Origin: Thermotogae bacterium
GTDB taxonomy: Bacteria; Thermotogota; Thermotogae; UBA12178
Assembly (NCBI GenBank): GCA_003641795.1
Contig: QNAP01000131.1
Coordinates: 1-5,317, forward strand
Length of the DNA stretch: 5,317 nt
Direction: 5' to 3'
The notes under the pieces are model-generated. The model saw only the letters and a list, made by a program, of their open reading frames with translations. It did no database searches and had not been told where the DNA came from. Both the position numbers and the translations under genes were made by a program. This document shows, piece by piece, positions 1 through 5,317 of the stretch (the stretch's first letter is position 1; each line of letters begins with the position of its first letter).

Positions 1-48
1 ATATACGTGGAGATCCCTCACTTCGAGCATCAAGTTTTCACGAGACAT
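1..48 (-). CDS. livF: High-affinity branched-chain amino-acid ABC transporter, ATP-binding protein LivF (5' fragment, cut by window edge)
   Basis: Only the first 16 codons are visible (MSRENLMLEVRDLHVY). They end just where a LivF ATPase would continue towards its Walker A motif. The segment LEVRDLHVY is the usual first beta strand of LivF, the second nucleotide-binding subunit of Liv-type (HAAT) importers, and the position directly after livG fits the normal livHMGF order. The ATG at 46-48 overlaps the livG stop by 11 nt, and a purine-rich site GGGGAG lies 7 nt upstream, which supports this start. A second in-frame ATG at 28-30 would give MLEVRDLHVY, a common LivF N-terminus, but it has no good ribosome site. 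The catalytic motifs lie outside the window, so the call rests on the N-terminal match and on context. Confidence 0.85.
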   Translation of the reverse strand, partial: MSRENLMLEVRDLHVY

Positions 49-892
49 TTTCCCACTCCCCTAAGTAGGCTTCTATCACCTTGGGATCGGAGCTCACCTC
101 TGCTGCGGTTCCCTCGGAGATGATCTTTCCATAGTCCAAAACGATGATCCGCTCGCAGATGCCCATAACCACTTTCATGTCGTGTTCTATCAGCAACACC
201 GTCACCTTGAATTCGTCTCTGATCCTGACGATGAATTTCATCAACTCCTCCGTTTCCTGAGGGTTCATTCCAGCGGCAGGCTCGTCTAAGAGGATGAGCT
301 TGGGCTCGGTGGCCAGAGCTCTGGCTATTTCCAGCTTTCTTTGCATTCCATAGGGCAAAGATGAAGCTTTTTCATTCTTCACTTCCAACAACCCTACTCT
401 TTCCAACAGTCCTTCGGCTTCTTCAACCATCCGTCTTTCAAGTTTATTGTATCCAGGTGACTTCAATATGGATTTCCAAAACCAGAATCTTCCTACACGC
501 TTGGCGGGCATACCGTGTTTTTTCAAGATGCGATCCGCGTCTCTGTTGGTGAGAGCATGGTGTTGCGAGACCAACACGTTCTCCATTACCGTCATGTTTT
601 GGAAGAGACGTATGTTTTGAAACGTTCTTGCAATACCGAGATGCGTGATTATATAAGGTCTCAATCCCGTTATGTCGATCCCAGCAAAATAGACACGGCC
701 CTTTGTTGGAGTGTATATGCCGGTGATAACGTTGAAAACTGTGGTTTTCCCCGCACCGTTGGGACCGATGAGACCGAGCAGTTCTCCGGGTTTCACACCG
801 TTGTGAAAATCGTCAACTGCGACCAACCCCCCAAATTGCATGGTAACATGGTCAAGAAAGAGCAGGTAATCATCTCTTCGTAATTCACTCAT
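38..892 (-). CDS. livG: High-affinity branched-chain amino-acid ABC transporter, ATP-binding protein LivG
   Basis: This is a 284-residue cytoplasmic ATPase that powers the LivHM permease together with LivF. All ABC motifs are seen: Walker A GPNGAGKTT at residues 43-51, Q-loop Gln92 in TFQNIRLF, the signature LPYGMQRK near 179-186 (LivG-type, replacing LSGGQ), Walker B LILLDEP at 199-205 followed by the D-loop region AAGMNP, and switch His237 in IEHD. The long insert after the Q-loop (about 110-155) and the end GEWENVS are typical of LivG, which is longer than LivF. The frame is open up to 1033, but the start is placed at the ATG at 892 because AGAGGTGAT lies at a good distance upstream and MSELRRDDYLLFLDHVTMQF matches the normal family N-terminus. 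It overlaps the end of livM by 8 nt and livF by 11 nt. No key residue is missing. The transported substrate cannot be read from this subunit. Confidence 0.96.
   Translation of the reverse strand: MSELRRDDYLLFLDHVTMQFGGLVAVDDFHNGVKPGELLGLIGPNGAGKTTVFNVITGIYTPTKGRVYFAGIDITGLRPYIITHLGIARTFQNIRLFQNMTVMENVLVSQHHALTNRDADRILKKHGMPAKRVGRFWFWKSILKSPGYNKLERRMVEEAEGLLERVGLLEVKNEKASSLPYGMQRKLEIARALATEPKLILLDEPAAGMNPQETEELMKFIVRIRDEFKVTVLLIEHDMKVVMGICERIIVLDYGKIISEGTAAEVSSDPKVIEAYLGEWENVS
56..61 (-). promoter_or_regulatory. Ribosome binding site of livF, within the end of livG
   Basis: The minus strand reads GGGGAG 7 nt before the ATG at 48. It supports that start over the in-frame ATG at 30. It is part of the last livG codons. 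Confidence 0.6.
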
Positions 893-1997
893 CGGTATCA
901 CCTCTCTTCGGTTCGGTCTCTGTCTCCTCCGTGTTCTTCTTTTTGAATCGTAGTAGCCAGTTGTAGAGCTTGTCCCATGTGATTTCCTCCATGCCCATGA
1001 TACCTCGTCTCCACACCAACATGGTGACCACAAAGAGTGTGGAAAAGATCAGCATGCGCATGCCAGGGATGCCTTTGATCGTGAAGTTGCCTATGGTGAT
1101 GTTGCTCTCGAATATTCTCAGCCATTCCGAAAGTATTGCGAAAAGGCCAGCACCTATTAGGGCACCTGTGATGCTTCCAAGGCCGCCAAGAACGATCATT
1201 ATCAACAAATAGAAGGTAAGGAAGATGCCTATGGTCGTCGGGCGTGGATCGATGGTTGTGAGTAGATGAGCATAGAGAGAACCTCCGACACCGGCGAAGA
1301 AACCGGAGACCACGAAGGCCAAGAGCCTGTGCTTGAAAACGTTGATTCCCATGGCTTCGGCTGCGATGGCATCGTCACGGATCGCCTTCAAAGCCCTTCC
1401 ATAAGAGCTGTTGGTGAGGCTGGCTATCACCACCACCGTTATGAGAAGCCATCCCCAAGCCCACCAAATGTTCGTGTATTCCGTCAAGCCTTTCAGGCCG
1501 AGCGCGCCGTTGGTGATGTTTTGGGTGTTCAAGGCAATGAGTCGTATGATCTCGCTGAATCCCAGAGTGACGATGGCCAGATAATCACCCGTGAGTCGTA
1601 AGGAAGGGTACCCTATGGCGAAGGCGAAGATGGCAGCGGCGATTCCACCCAAGATCGTTGCGGTGAGAAAATCCGTTTGTATCGAGTTCAAAGGCCAGAT
1701 CAACGGCTCGAGTATGAAGGTCATTTCCTTTTCCATGGGACTCATCGTCAACAGCGCAGAGACGTAAGCTCCCACCGCCACGAAACCCGCGTGCCCCAGC
1801 GAGAACATACCCGTGATACCGTTAATGAAAGTGTAACTCACCGCCAAGACTCCGTATACCGCTATCAGCTTCAGTATTCTTTGACCATAGCTTTCGAGCC
1901 AATAATTCGATCCCCACAGTAGCAACGCTCCAATCACTATCAACGCAAGGGTGAGGTAGACCTTTGTAGAAACGCTCAGTCTCTTCTTCATGGTCAT
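885..1997 (-). CDS. livM: Branched-chain amino-acid ABC transporter, permease protein LivM
   Basis: This is an inner-membrane permease of about 370 residues that pairs with LivH to form the translocation path. Family signatures seen include GITGMFSLGHAGFVAVGAY (about residues 60-78), YPSLRLTGDYLAIVTLGFSEIIR (about 130-152), the cytoplasmic coupling segment YGRALKAIRDDAIAAEAMGIN (about 199-219), which contacts the ATPases, and a glycine-rich stretch GGLGSITGALIGAGLF (about 271-286). Around nine to ten hydrophobic segments are visible, the first at about 13-33. The C-terminus ends in a charged tail of about 20 residues, rich in K, E, T and D, that is probably cytoplasmic. The start is ambiguous. 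GTG at 2000, ATG at 1997 (sharing one base with the livH stop, TGATG) and ATG at 1991 (giving MKKRLSVS) are all in frame, and the upstream GGTGAAGGTG can serve either ATG. I chose 1997 for the stop-start coupling. It overlaps livG by 8 nt. Confidence 0.95.
   Translation of the reverse strand: MTMKKRLSVSTKVYLTLALIVIGALLLWGSNYWLESYGQRILKLIAVYGVLAVSYTFINGITGMFSLGHAGFVAVGAYVSALLTMSPMEKEMTFILEPLIWPLNSIQTDFLTATILGGIAAAIFAFAIGYPSLRLTGDYLAIVTLGFSEIIRLIALNTQNITNGALGLKGLTEYTNIWWAWGWLLITVVVIASLTNSSYGRALKAIRDDAIAAEAMGINVFKHRLLAFVVSGFFAGVGGSLYAHLLTTIDPRPTTIGIFLTFYLLIMIVLGGLGSITGALIGAGLFAILSEWLRIFESNITIGNFTIKGIPGMRMLIFSTLFVVTMLVWRRGIMGMEEITWDKLYNWLLRFKKKNTEETETEPKRGDTDE
897..905 (-). promoter_or_regulatory. 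Ribosome binding site of livG, within the end of livM
   Basis: The minus strand reads AGAGGTGAT, ending 4 nt before the ATG at 892 (the GAGG core is 8 nt away). It fixes the livG start at 892, although the frame is open for a further 47 codons upstream. It lies inside livM coding sequence, as expected for a coupled gene pair. Confidence 0.8.
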
Positions 1998-2896
1998 CAC
2001 ACCTTCACCGTGAGTTTCTTGCCCATGATACCAGTGGGTTTGAAACTGAGGATGAGTATCAGAATGATGAACGCGAAGACATCTCTGTAACCCGCAAGTT
2101 GTGGAAGAAATCCCACGATCATGATTTCAGTCATGCCGAGGATAAACCCACCAAGCATGGCACCTTGTATGGAGCCGATACCGCCGAAAACTGCGGCTAT
2201 GAACGCCTTCAAACCGGGCATGAACCCCATATAGGGGAATATCTGAGGATAGCGCATGGCCCAGATGATGCCGCTGGCTCCCGCAAGGGCTGAACCTAAG
2301 GCAAAGGTGAAGCCGATAACCATATCGGTGTTGACGCCCATCAGAGCAGTGGTTGGAATGTCTGTGGAGATCGCTCTCATTGCCATACCGATCTTCGTTT
2401 TGTAGACTATCCACAGCAGCAAGATCAAAAGTCCTGCGATGATACCCAAAGCGAAGAACGTTAGCATTTGGATTCTCAGCTCTCCAATCACCACTATCTT
2501 CTTCAGAAAATCGGGTACGATTTTCAAGAAGGACTTCGGTATGCCTCCAAAGACGACCACTGCGAAACTTTCTAAGAAGAAGGACACACCTATAGCGGTT
2601 ATCAAGGCGGAGATTCTCGGAGATTCTCTCAGCGGTTTGTACGCTACTCTGTCCATCAAAAAACCTACAGCAGCACTCCCAACGATGGCAACGATGATAG
2701 CGAGCCACCACGGCAGAAGCATCAATGTGACTCCATAAAAGGCAAGGTAAGTGCCAATCATGAAGACGTCTCCGTGGGCGAAGTTTATCAGTCTCAAGAT
2801 ACCGTAAACCATGGTATACCCTATGGCGATGAGAGCGTAAAGTCCTCCAAGGGTCAACCCGTTGAAGAGATTTTGGAAGAACATCCTAGCAGTCAA
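1997..2896 (-). CDS. livH: Branched-chain amino-acid ABC transporter, permease protein LivH
   Basis: This is an inner-membrane permease of about 299 residues, the partner of LivM. Signatures include FFQNLFNGLTLGGLYALIAIG at the N-terminus, the diagnostic YTMVYGILRLINFAHGDVFM segment (about 27-46), the cytoplasmic coupling segment IGMAMRAISTDIPTTALMGVN (about 169-189), and MPGLKAFIAAVFGGIGSIQG (about 226-245). About eight hydrophobic segments are visible and the protein ends at LTVKV. The frame is open to a GTG at 2920, and an ATG at 2884 gives the classic MFFQNL start. I prefer the TTG at 2896 because a strong GGAGGTG sits 6 nt upstream of it. From that same site the ATG at 2884 is too far, and the GTG at 2920 lies upstream of the site. 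It is the first gene of the liv block, 44 nt after the A2M stop. Its stop overlaps the livM start. Confidence 0.95.
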   Translation of the reverse strand: MTARMFFQNLFNGLTLGGLYALIAIGYTMVYGILRLINFAHGDVFMIGTYLAFYGVTLMLLPWWLAIIVAIVGSAAVGFLMDRVAYKPLRESPRISALITAIGVSFFLESFAVVVFGGIPKSFLKIVPDFLKKIVVIGELRIQMLTFFALGIIAGLLILLLWIVYKTKIGMAMRAISTDIPTTALMGVNTDMVIGFTFALGSALAGASGIIWAMRYPQIFPYMGFMPGLKAFIAAVFGGIGSIQGAMLGGFILGMTEIMIVGFLPQLAGYRDVFAFIILILILSFKPTGIMGKKLTVKV

Positions 2897-2940
2897 TTCT
2901 TCCACCTCCGCTGGATTCACATTTCGGCAATTCTATTCGC
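2897..2940 (-). other. Spacer between A2M gene and livH, without visible terminator
   Basis: These 44 nt are the only true gap between genes in the window. On the minus strand they hold an A/T-rich first half and then the livH ribosome site. There is no hairpin followed by a T run, and no convincing -35/-10 pair in the spacer or in the last part of the A2M gene. The simplest reading is that transcription continues from the A2M gene into livHMGF. A weak or non-canonical promoter cannot be excluded by eye. Confidence 0.6.
2902..2909 (-). promoter_or_regulatory. Strong ribosome binding site of livH
   Basis: The minus strand reads GGAGGTGG here, a near-perfect complement of the 16S rRNA 3' end. 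It ends 5-6 nt before the TTG at 2896 but 17 nt before the ATG at 2884, so it decides for a TTG start. It lies inside the frame that opens from the GTG at 2920, which argues against that upstream start. Confidence 0.75.
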
Positions 2941-5317
2941 TTATGGTTGCACCTGTATCACAACGGTGTCACTATATCCCGCGCTCGCGGGATCGTACAT
3001 GTTCCAAACTCTTGTTGGAAGAACGGTAAAGGTGCCCGGGAATCTCAATCTGTAGAAGTGAACGTATCGATTCTCGCTTTCCCATCCGCGGAAGAAATAT
3101 ACCACTTTCTCGCGTCTGAACTCCCTCCTGGTCCACCAACTCTCGTATTCATACCAGCCGAATTTGTCGTAGATACCTATGATCGGTTCTCTGAAGTCTT
3201 CAAGACTCATTGCGGAGGCTGGTAATGGGTCTTCCAGAACGTAATAGTCCCCTCCATCTTGATGGACGGTTATGACGTGTGCCAAAATATCACCAACTTT
3301 GAGAGGATCGAGTTTTCTCACCTCGAGTTGATGTACACCCTCGCCAAGTAGTCGACCAGAATGTTTCTGGTATAGACTGCCGGTAGCAAAGGCGGTGGTT
3401 TCGTCTTTGTAAATGATGGAGCCCTCGAGCATCAATCCTGTTTCCCATCCTCTGTAGTAAATCGTGCCATTCTCTTCGAGCTTCCAGATATCGCAGTTTG
3501 TTTTTAGATTGGAAACTTCGGGAATTTTCTCGAGTTGTTTGATGGTTTTAATCGAATACTCACTCCTGATGGGGATCAGGGTTATCCCTTCTCCGGATTG
3601 CCCTCCCTTATAGTACTGGAATCTCACCACCCTTCTGATCTTTCTTGAAAGAGCCTTTACTGTTCCTGCCGACTTCAGTTCTTTCGGGATATACTCACTT
3701 TTATAGAGATAGCTTATCGAATAGATCAGTCTATCAGTATCACCGGTTATCTCCACAGTGGTCTTCGTTGCCGCGTTCATCTCGAACTCCAAGGTGTGTG
3801 TCAACTCTTGAGCGAAAACTGTTGAACCGTTCACTTTGAGACTAACAAATCTTTCGCTTCTTTCGATGAATCGAGAAAGCCCCAGAACCACAAAAGCGGT
3901 ATCTTTGGTAGACTGCCAGGATATTCCTCGACGTTTGGAGAGAAGGTAGTTCAACATCTTCGAAAGCATGGGGTCATTGTCTTCCAACGCTGTGATGAAG
4001 ACGGACGTGAGCAACACTTCGTTGGCGAACCAATCTTCAGATTCTATCCACGCTAAATGGCCTGATTCTGTGACGTACTCCCTTTTGATCTCTTCGATCA
4101 GCTCATGATCTCCAAGTGTCAGAGCTTTAAAAACCACAGATGGGGCATCTTGAGCCGGACGTGTGGCCACATCTTCTGGCAGAGTGGTATAAAAGCTCAG
4201 CACGTACGCTGCGAACCAGTATTTCCAATCACTTGAAGTGTCAAAGTTTTCAGCCAGCCAACGGAGTCCTCGTTTCAGCGAGTCCGGAATTATCTCGACC
4301 CCTTCGTCTAAAAGATATTTCATGCCCAAAAGAACATAAGATGTCATGAATATGTCAGAATCGTCGTTTTTCCACCATCCCCAACCGCCATCACCGTGTT
4401 GATAACCATAAAGCCTGTTGAGACCTGCTCGTGTGATCTCATCGATCTTTTCCAAAAGTGGTGATTTCAAGACCCCGAGTTTCCTCACAGCTATGGCAGG
4501 AAGAAAACTGCTCATCGTTTGTTCAGTACATCCATAGGGAAACGTAACGAGCCCTTCTATGGCTTCGTAGAGCAACTCGGCCATGTCGGGAATTAGGGAG
4601 ATTTTCACACGATGATCGAAGGAGTACGCCGGATATTCATAGGTAGAGACCACCGGATGGCCCAATCCCATTCCTGAATCGTAGTAGCTCAGCTGCGGGT
4701 AACGATCCAACACCTGGATTTCGCGCTTTTCGCCATCAAAAAGTGAGTCACTCGAAGCCCAGGCCGTGATCTCTAATTTTCCAGATGTAGTGGCTTCCAC
4801 TTCAAGGGGCAAAGTAACAGATTCCGAAGGTTTCAGCAGGAGCTCTCGTTCCGACGTTTTTCCAGCCACTCCAAGAAGGATTTCCAGGCTCTGCACTATC
4901 GGCGAATCGTTCCTGATCATGATGGGTAGTCGTGCTTTGTCGCCTTCGACAAGGAACTCCGGAGGAGCGACGCGGAGTGTGAGTTCTTTAGAAACACGGA
5001 TTTCCGTGCTACCATCCGTTACAGATGCCTCCCCCATGCCCGTACCTCTGATATACCACGTGGTGAGATTGTCAGGCAGTTTGAAGGTCACGACGATAGA
5101 GTCATCCACTTTCAGATTTGGAAGCCAAAGTGCGACATCTTCAAAGCGCTCTCTAAGAGACTGCGGGGCTTCCGGTATTCCCAGCGCTTCCTCTTTTGTT
5201 GTAGCCAGAGCGGTTTCATAAACCGTTGTTCTTTCAGAATATCTTTCCAACCAAAACCGTGGGGGGGGTTCATCCTCGCGGAACGTCGGATCTTCAGGGT
5301 AAACCCTTTCCGCAAGG
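2941..5317 (-). CDS. Bacterial alpha-2-macroglobulin family protein with thioester domain (C-terminal half; 5' end beyond window)
   Basis: Bacterial A2Ms are very large envelope proteins that trap proteases. Cleavage of a bait region exposes a Cys-Gln thioester that bonds to the attacker. The frame is open to the right edge (first full codon at 5316), so 791 C-terminal residues are visible and the TTG at 5250 is not the real start. Numbered from that codon: a core segment RFEDVALWLPNLKVDD then TFKLPDNLTTWYI (77-89) matches the A2M family domain; FPYGCTEQ carries the thioester Cys263 and Gln266 (codons within 4519-4530); QHGDGGWGWW (306-315) and WQSTKDTAFVVLGL are typical of the alpha-alpha thioester domain; from about 490 to the end is a bacterial MG10-type region with DYYVLEDPLPAS and FPGTFTVLPTRVWNMYDP. 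The C-terminus looks complete. Family members are usually 1,500-1,900 residues, so the macroglobulin N-domains, bait region and any signal peptide or lipobox are missing from view. Only two Cys are seen (263, 608). It is followed by livH on the same strand after 44 nt. Confidence 0.93.
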   Translation of the reverse strand, partial: LAERVYPEDPTFREDEPPPRFWLERYSERTTVYETALATTKEEALGIPEAPQSLRERFEDVALWLPNLKVDDSIVVTFKLPDNLTTWYIRGTGMGEASVTDGSTEIRVSKELTLRVAPPEFLVEGDKARLPIMIRNDSPIVQSLEILLGVAGKTSERELLLKPSESVTLPLEVEATTSGKLEITAWASSDSLFDGEKREIQVLDRYPQLSYYDSGMGLGHPVVSTYEYPAYSFDHRVKISLIPDMAELLYEAIEGLVTFPYGCTEQTMSSFLPAIAVRKLGVLKSPLLEKIDEITRAGLNRLYGYQHGDGGWGWWKNDDSDIFMTSYVLLGMKYLLDEGVEIIPDSLKRGLRWLAENFDTSSDWKYWFAAYVLSFYTTLPEDVATRPAQDAPSVVFKALTLGDHELIEEIKREYVTESGHLAWIESEDWFANEVLLTSVFITALEDNDPMLSKMLNYLLSKRRGISWQSTKDTAFVVLGLSRFIERSERFVSLKVNGSTVFAQELTHTLEFEMNAATKTTVEITGDTDRLIYSISYLYKSEYIPKELKSAGTVKALSRKIRRVVRFQYYKGGQSGEGITLIPIRSEYSIKTIKQLEKIPEVSNLKTNCDIWKLEENGTIYYRGWETGLMLEGSIIYKDETTAFATGSLYQKHSGRLLGEGVHQLEVRKLDPLKVGDILAHVITVHQDGGDYYVLEDPLPASAMSLEDFREPIIGIYDKFGWYEYESWWTRREFRREKVVYFFRGWESENRYVHFYRLRFPGTFTVLPTRVWNMYDPASAGYSDTVVIQVQP
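2976..2993. repeat. Perfect 8-bp-arm inverted repeat near the 3' end of the A2M gene
   Basis: The plus strand reads ATCCCGCGCTCGCGGGAT. The two 8-nt arms pair perfectly around a 2-nt centre, so in RNA it would form a short, very GC-rich hairpin with the inner pairs opened as a 4-6 nt loop. It encodes DPASAG of the A2M C-terminus and ends 32 nt before the stop codon. No T run follows, so it is not a standard intrinsic terminator. Confidence 0.6.
5261..5268. repeat. Homopolymer run of eight G (eight C in the A2M coding strand)
   Basis: The run encodes the PPP of EDEPPPRF in the A2M gene. With eight bases, the frame upstream (LAERVYPEDPTFREDE) joins the clear A2M domain downstream. A loss or gain of one base would break the join. 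Confidence 0.85.

Noticed and set aside
515..883. Plus-strand open frame of 122 codons opposite livG
   Set aside because: It is antisense to conserved ABC ATPase motifs; the open frame follows from codon bias in livG.
893..1033. N-terminal extension of livG by 47 codons
   Set aside because: It lies within livM coding sequence, translates to non-conserved Arg/Trp-rich sequence, and a good ribosome site marks the ATG at 892.
2127..2711. Minus-strand open frame of 194 codons inside livH
   Set aside because: It is a shifted frame of the clear livH gene; its translation is rich in R, H and S and has no recognisable domain.
2930..2980. Promoter-like boxes (TATAGT near 2970-2975, TAGAAT near 2930-2935) upstream of livH
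   Set aside because: Neither has a recognisable -35 box at 16-18 nt; TTGTGA lies 22 nt from TAGAAT and TTGGAA 25 nt from TATAGT.
4766..5221. Plus-strand open frame of 151 codons opposite the A2M gene
   Set aside because: It is fully antisense to strong A2M coding sequence, its product is Ser/Arg-rich and low in complexity, and no convincing ribosome site was seen.
5112..5315. Minus-strand open frame of 67 codons at the right edge, raising the idea of a frameshifted A2M
   Set aside because: The A2M frame itself stays open without a stop to position 5316 and reads plausibly through the C run, so no frameshift is needed to explain the sequence.

Overview
All five protein genes in this window are read from the minus strand. 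In transcription order (right to left) they are: the C-terminal half of a very large bacterial alpha-2-macroglobulin (A2M), a livH-type permease, a livM-type permease, a livG-type ATPase, and the first 16 codons of a livF-type ATPase that runs off the left edge. Almost every base is coding. The only gap between genes is 44 nt, and there is no RNA gene, mobile element or CRISPR array.

Organism: probably a thermophilic bacterium of the Thermotogota type (Thermotoga or Pseudothermotoga-like). I infer this from the protein style of the Liv genes, the mixed AGA/AGG/CGN arginine codons, GC content near one half, tight gene packing with strong GGAGGTGA-type Shine-Dalgarno sites, and an apparent TTG start. 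This rests on general familiarity and not on a search, so it is moderate in strength.

Layout: (1) 2941-5317 holds the A2M fragment, including the start of the macroglobulin core (A2M family domain), the thioester domain with a CTEQ thioester motif, and the complete C-terminal bacterial MG10-type region. Its N-terminus lies beyond the right edge. (2) 2897-2940 is a short spacer with no terminator and a strong Shine-Dalgarno site. (3) 1-2896 is livH-livM-livG-livF, with successive overlaps of 1, 8 and 11 nt, which indicates one translationally coupled transcript.

How it works together: LivH and LivM form the membrane channel, and LivG and LivF drive it by ATP hydrolysis. Together they make a branched-chain amino-acid or related polar-substrate importer of the HAAT family. 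The substrate-binding protein it needs is not in the window. The A2M would sit in the cell envelope and covalently trap attacking proteases. Its close same-strand position upstream of livH allows cotranscription, but a shared function is only a hypothesis. I see no clearly new biological system. The points most worth checking are the A2M-liv linkage, a roughly 95-residue extra segment inside the A2M C-terminal region, a run of eight C in the A2M coding strand, and a GC-rich perfect palindrome just before the A2M stop.
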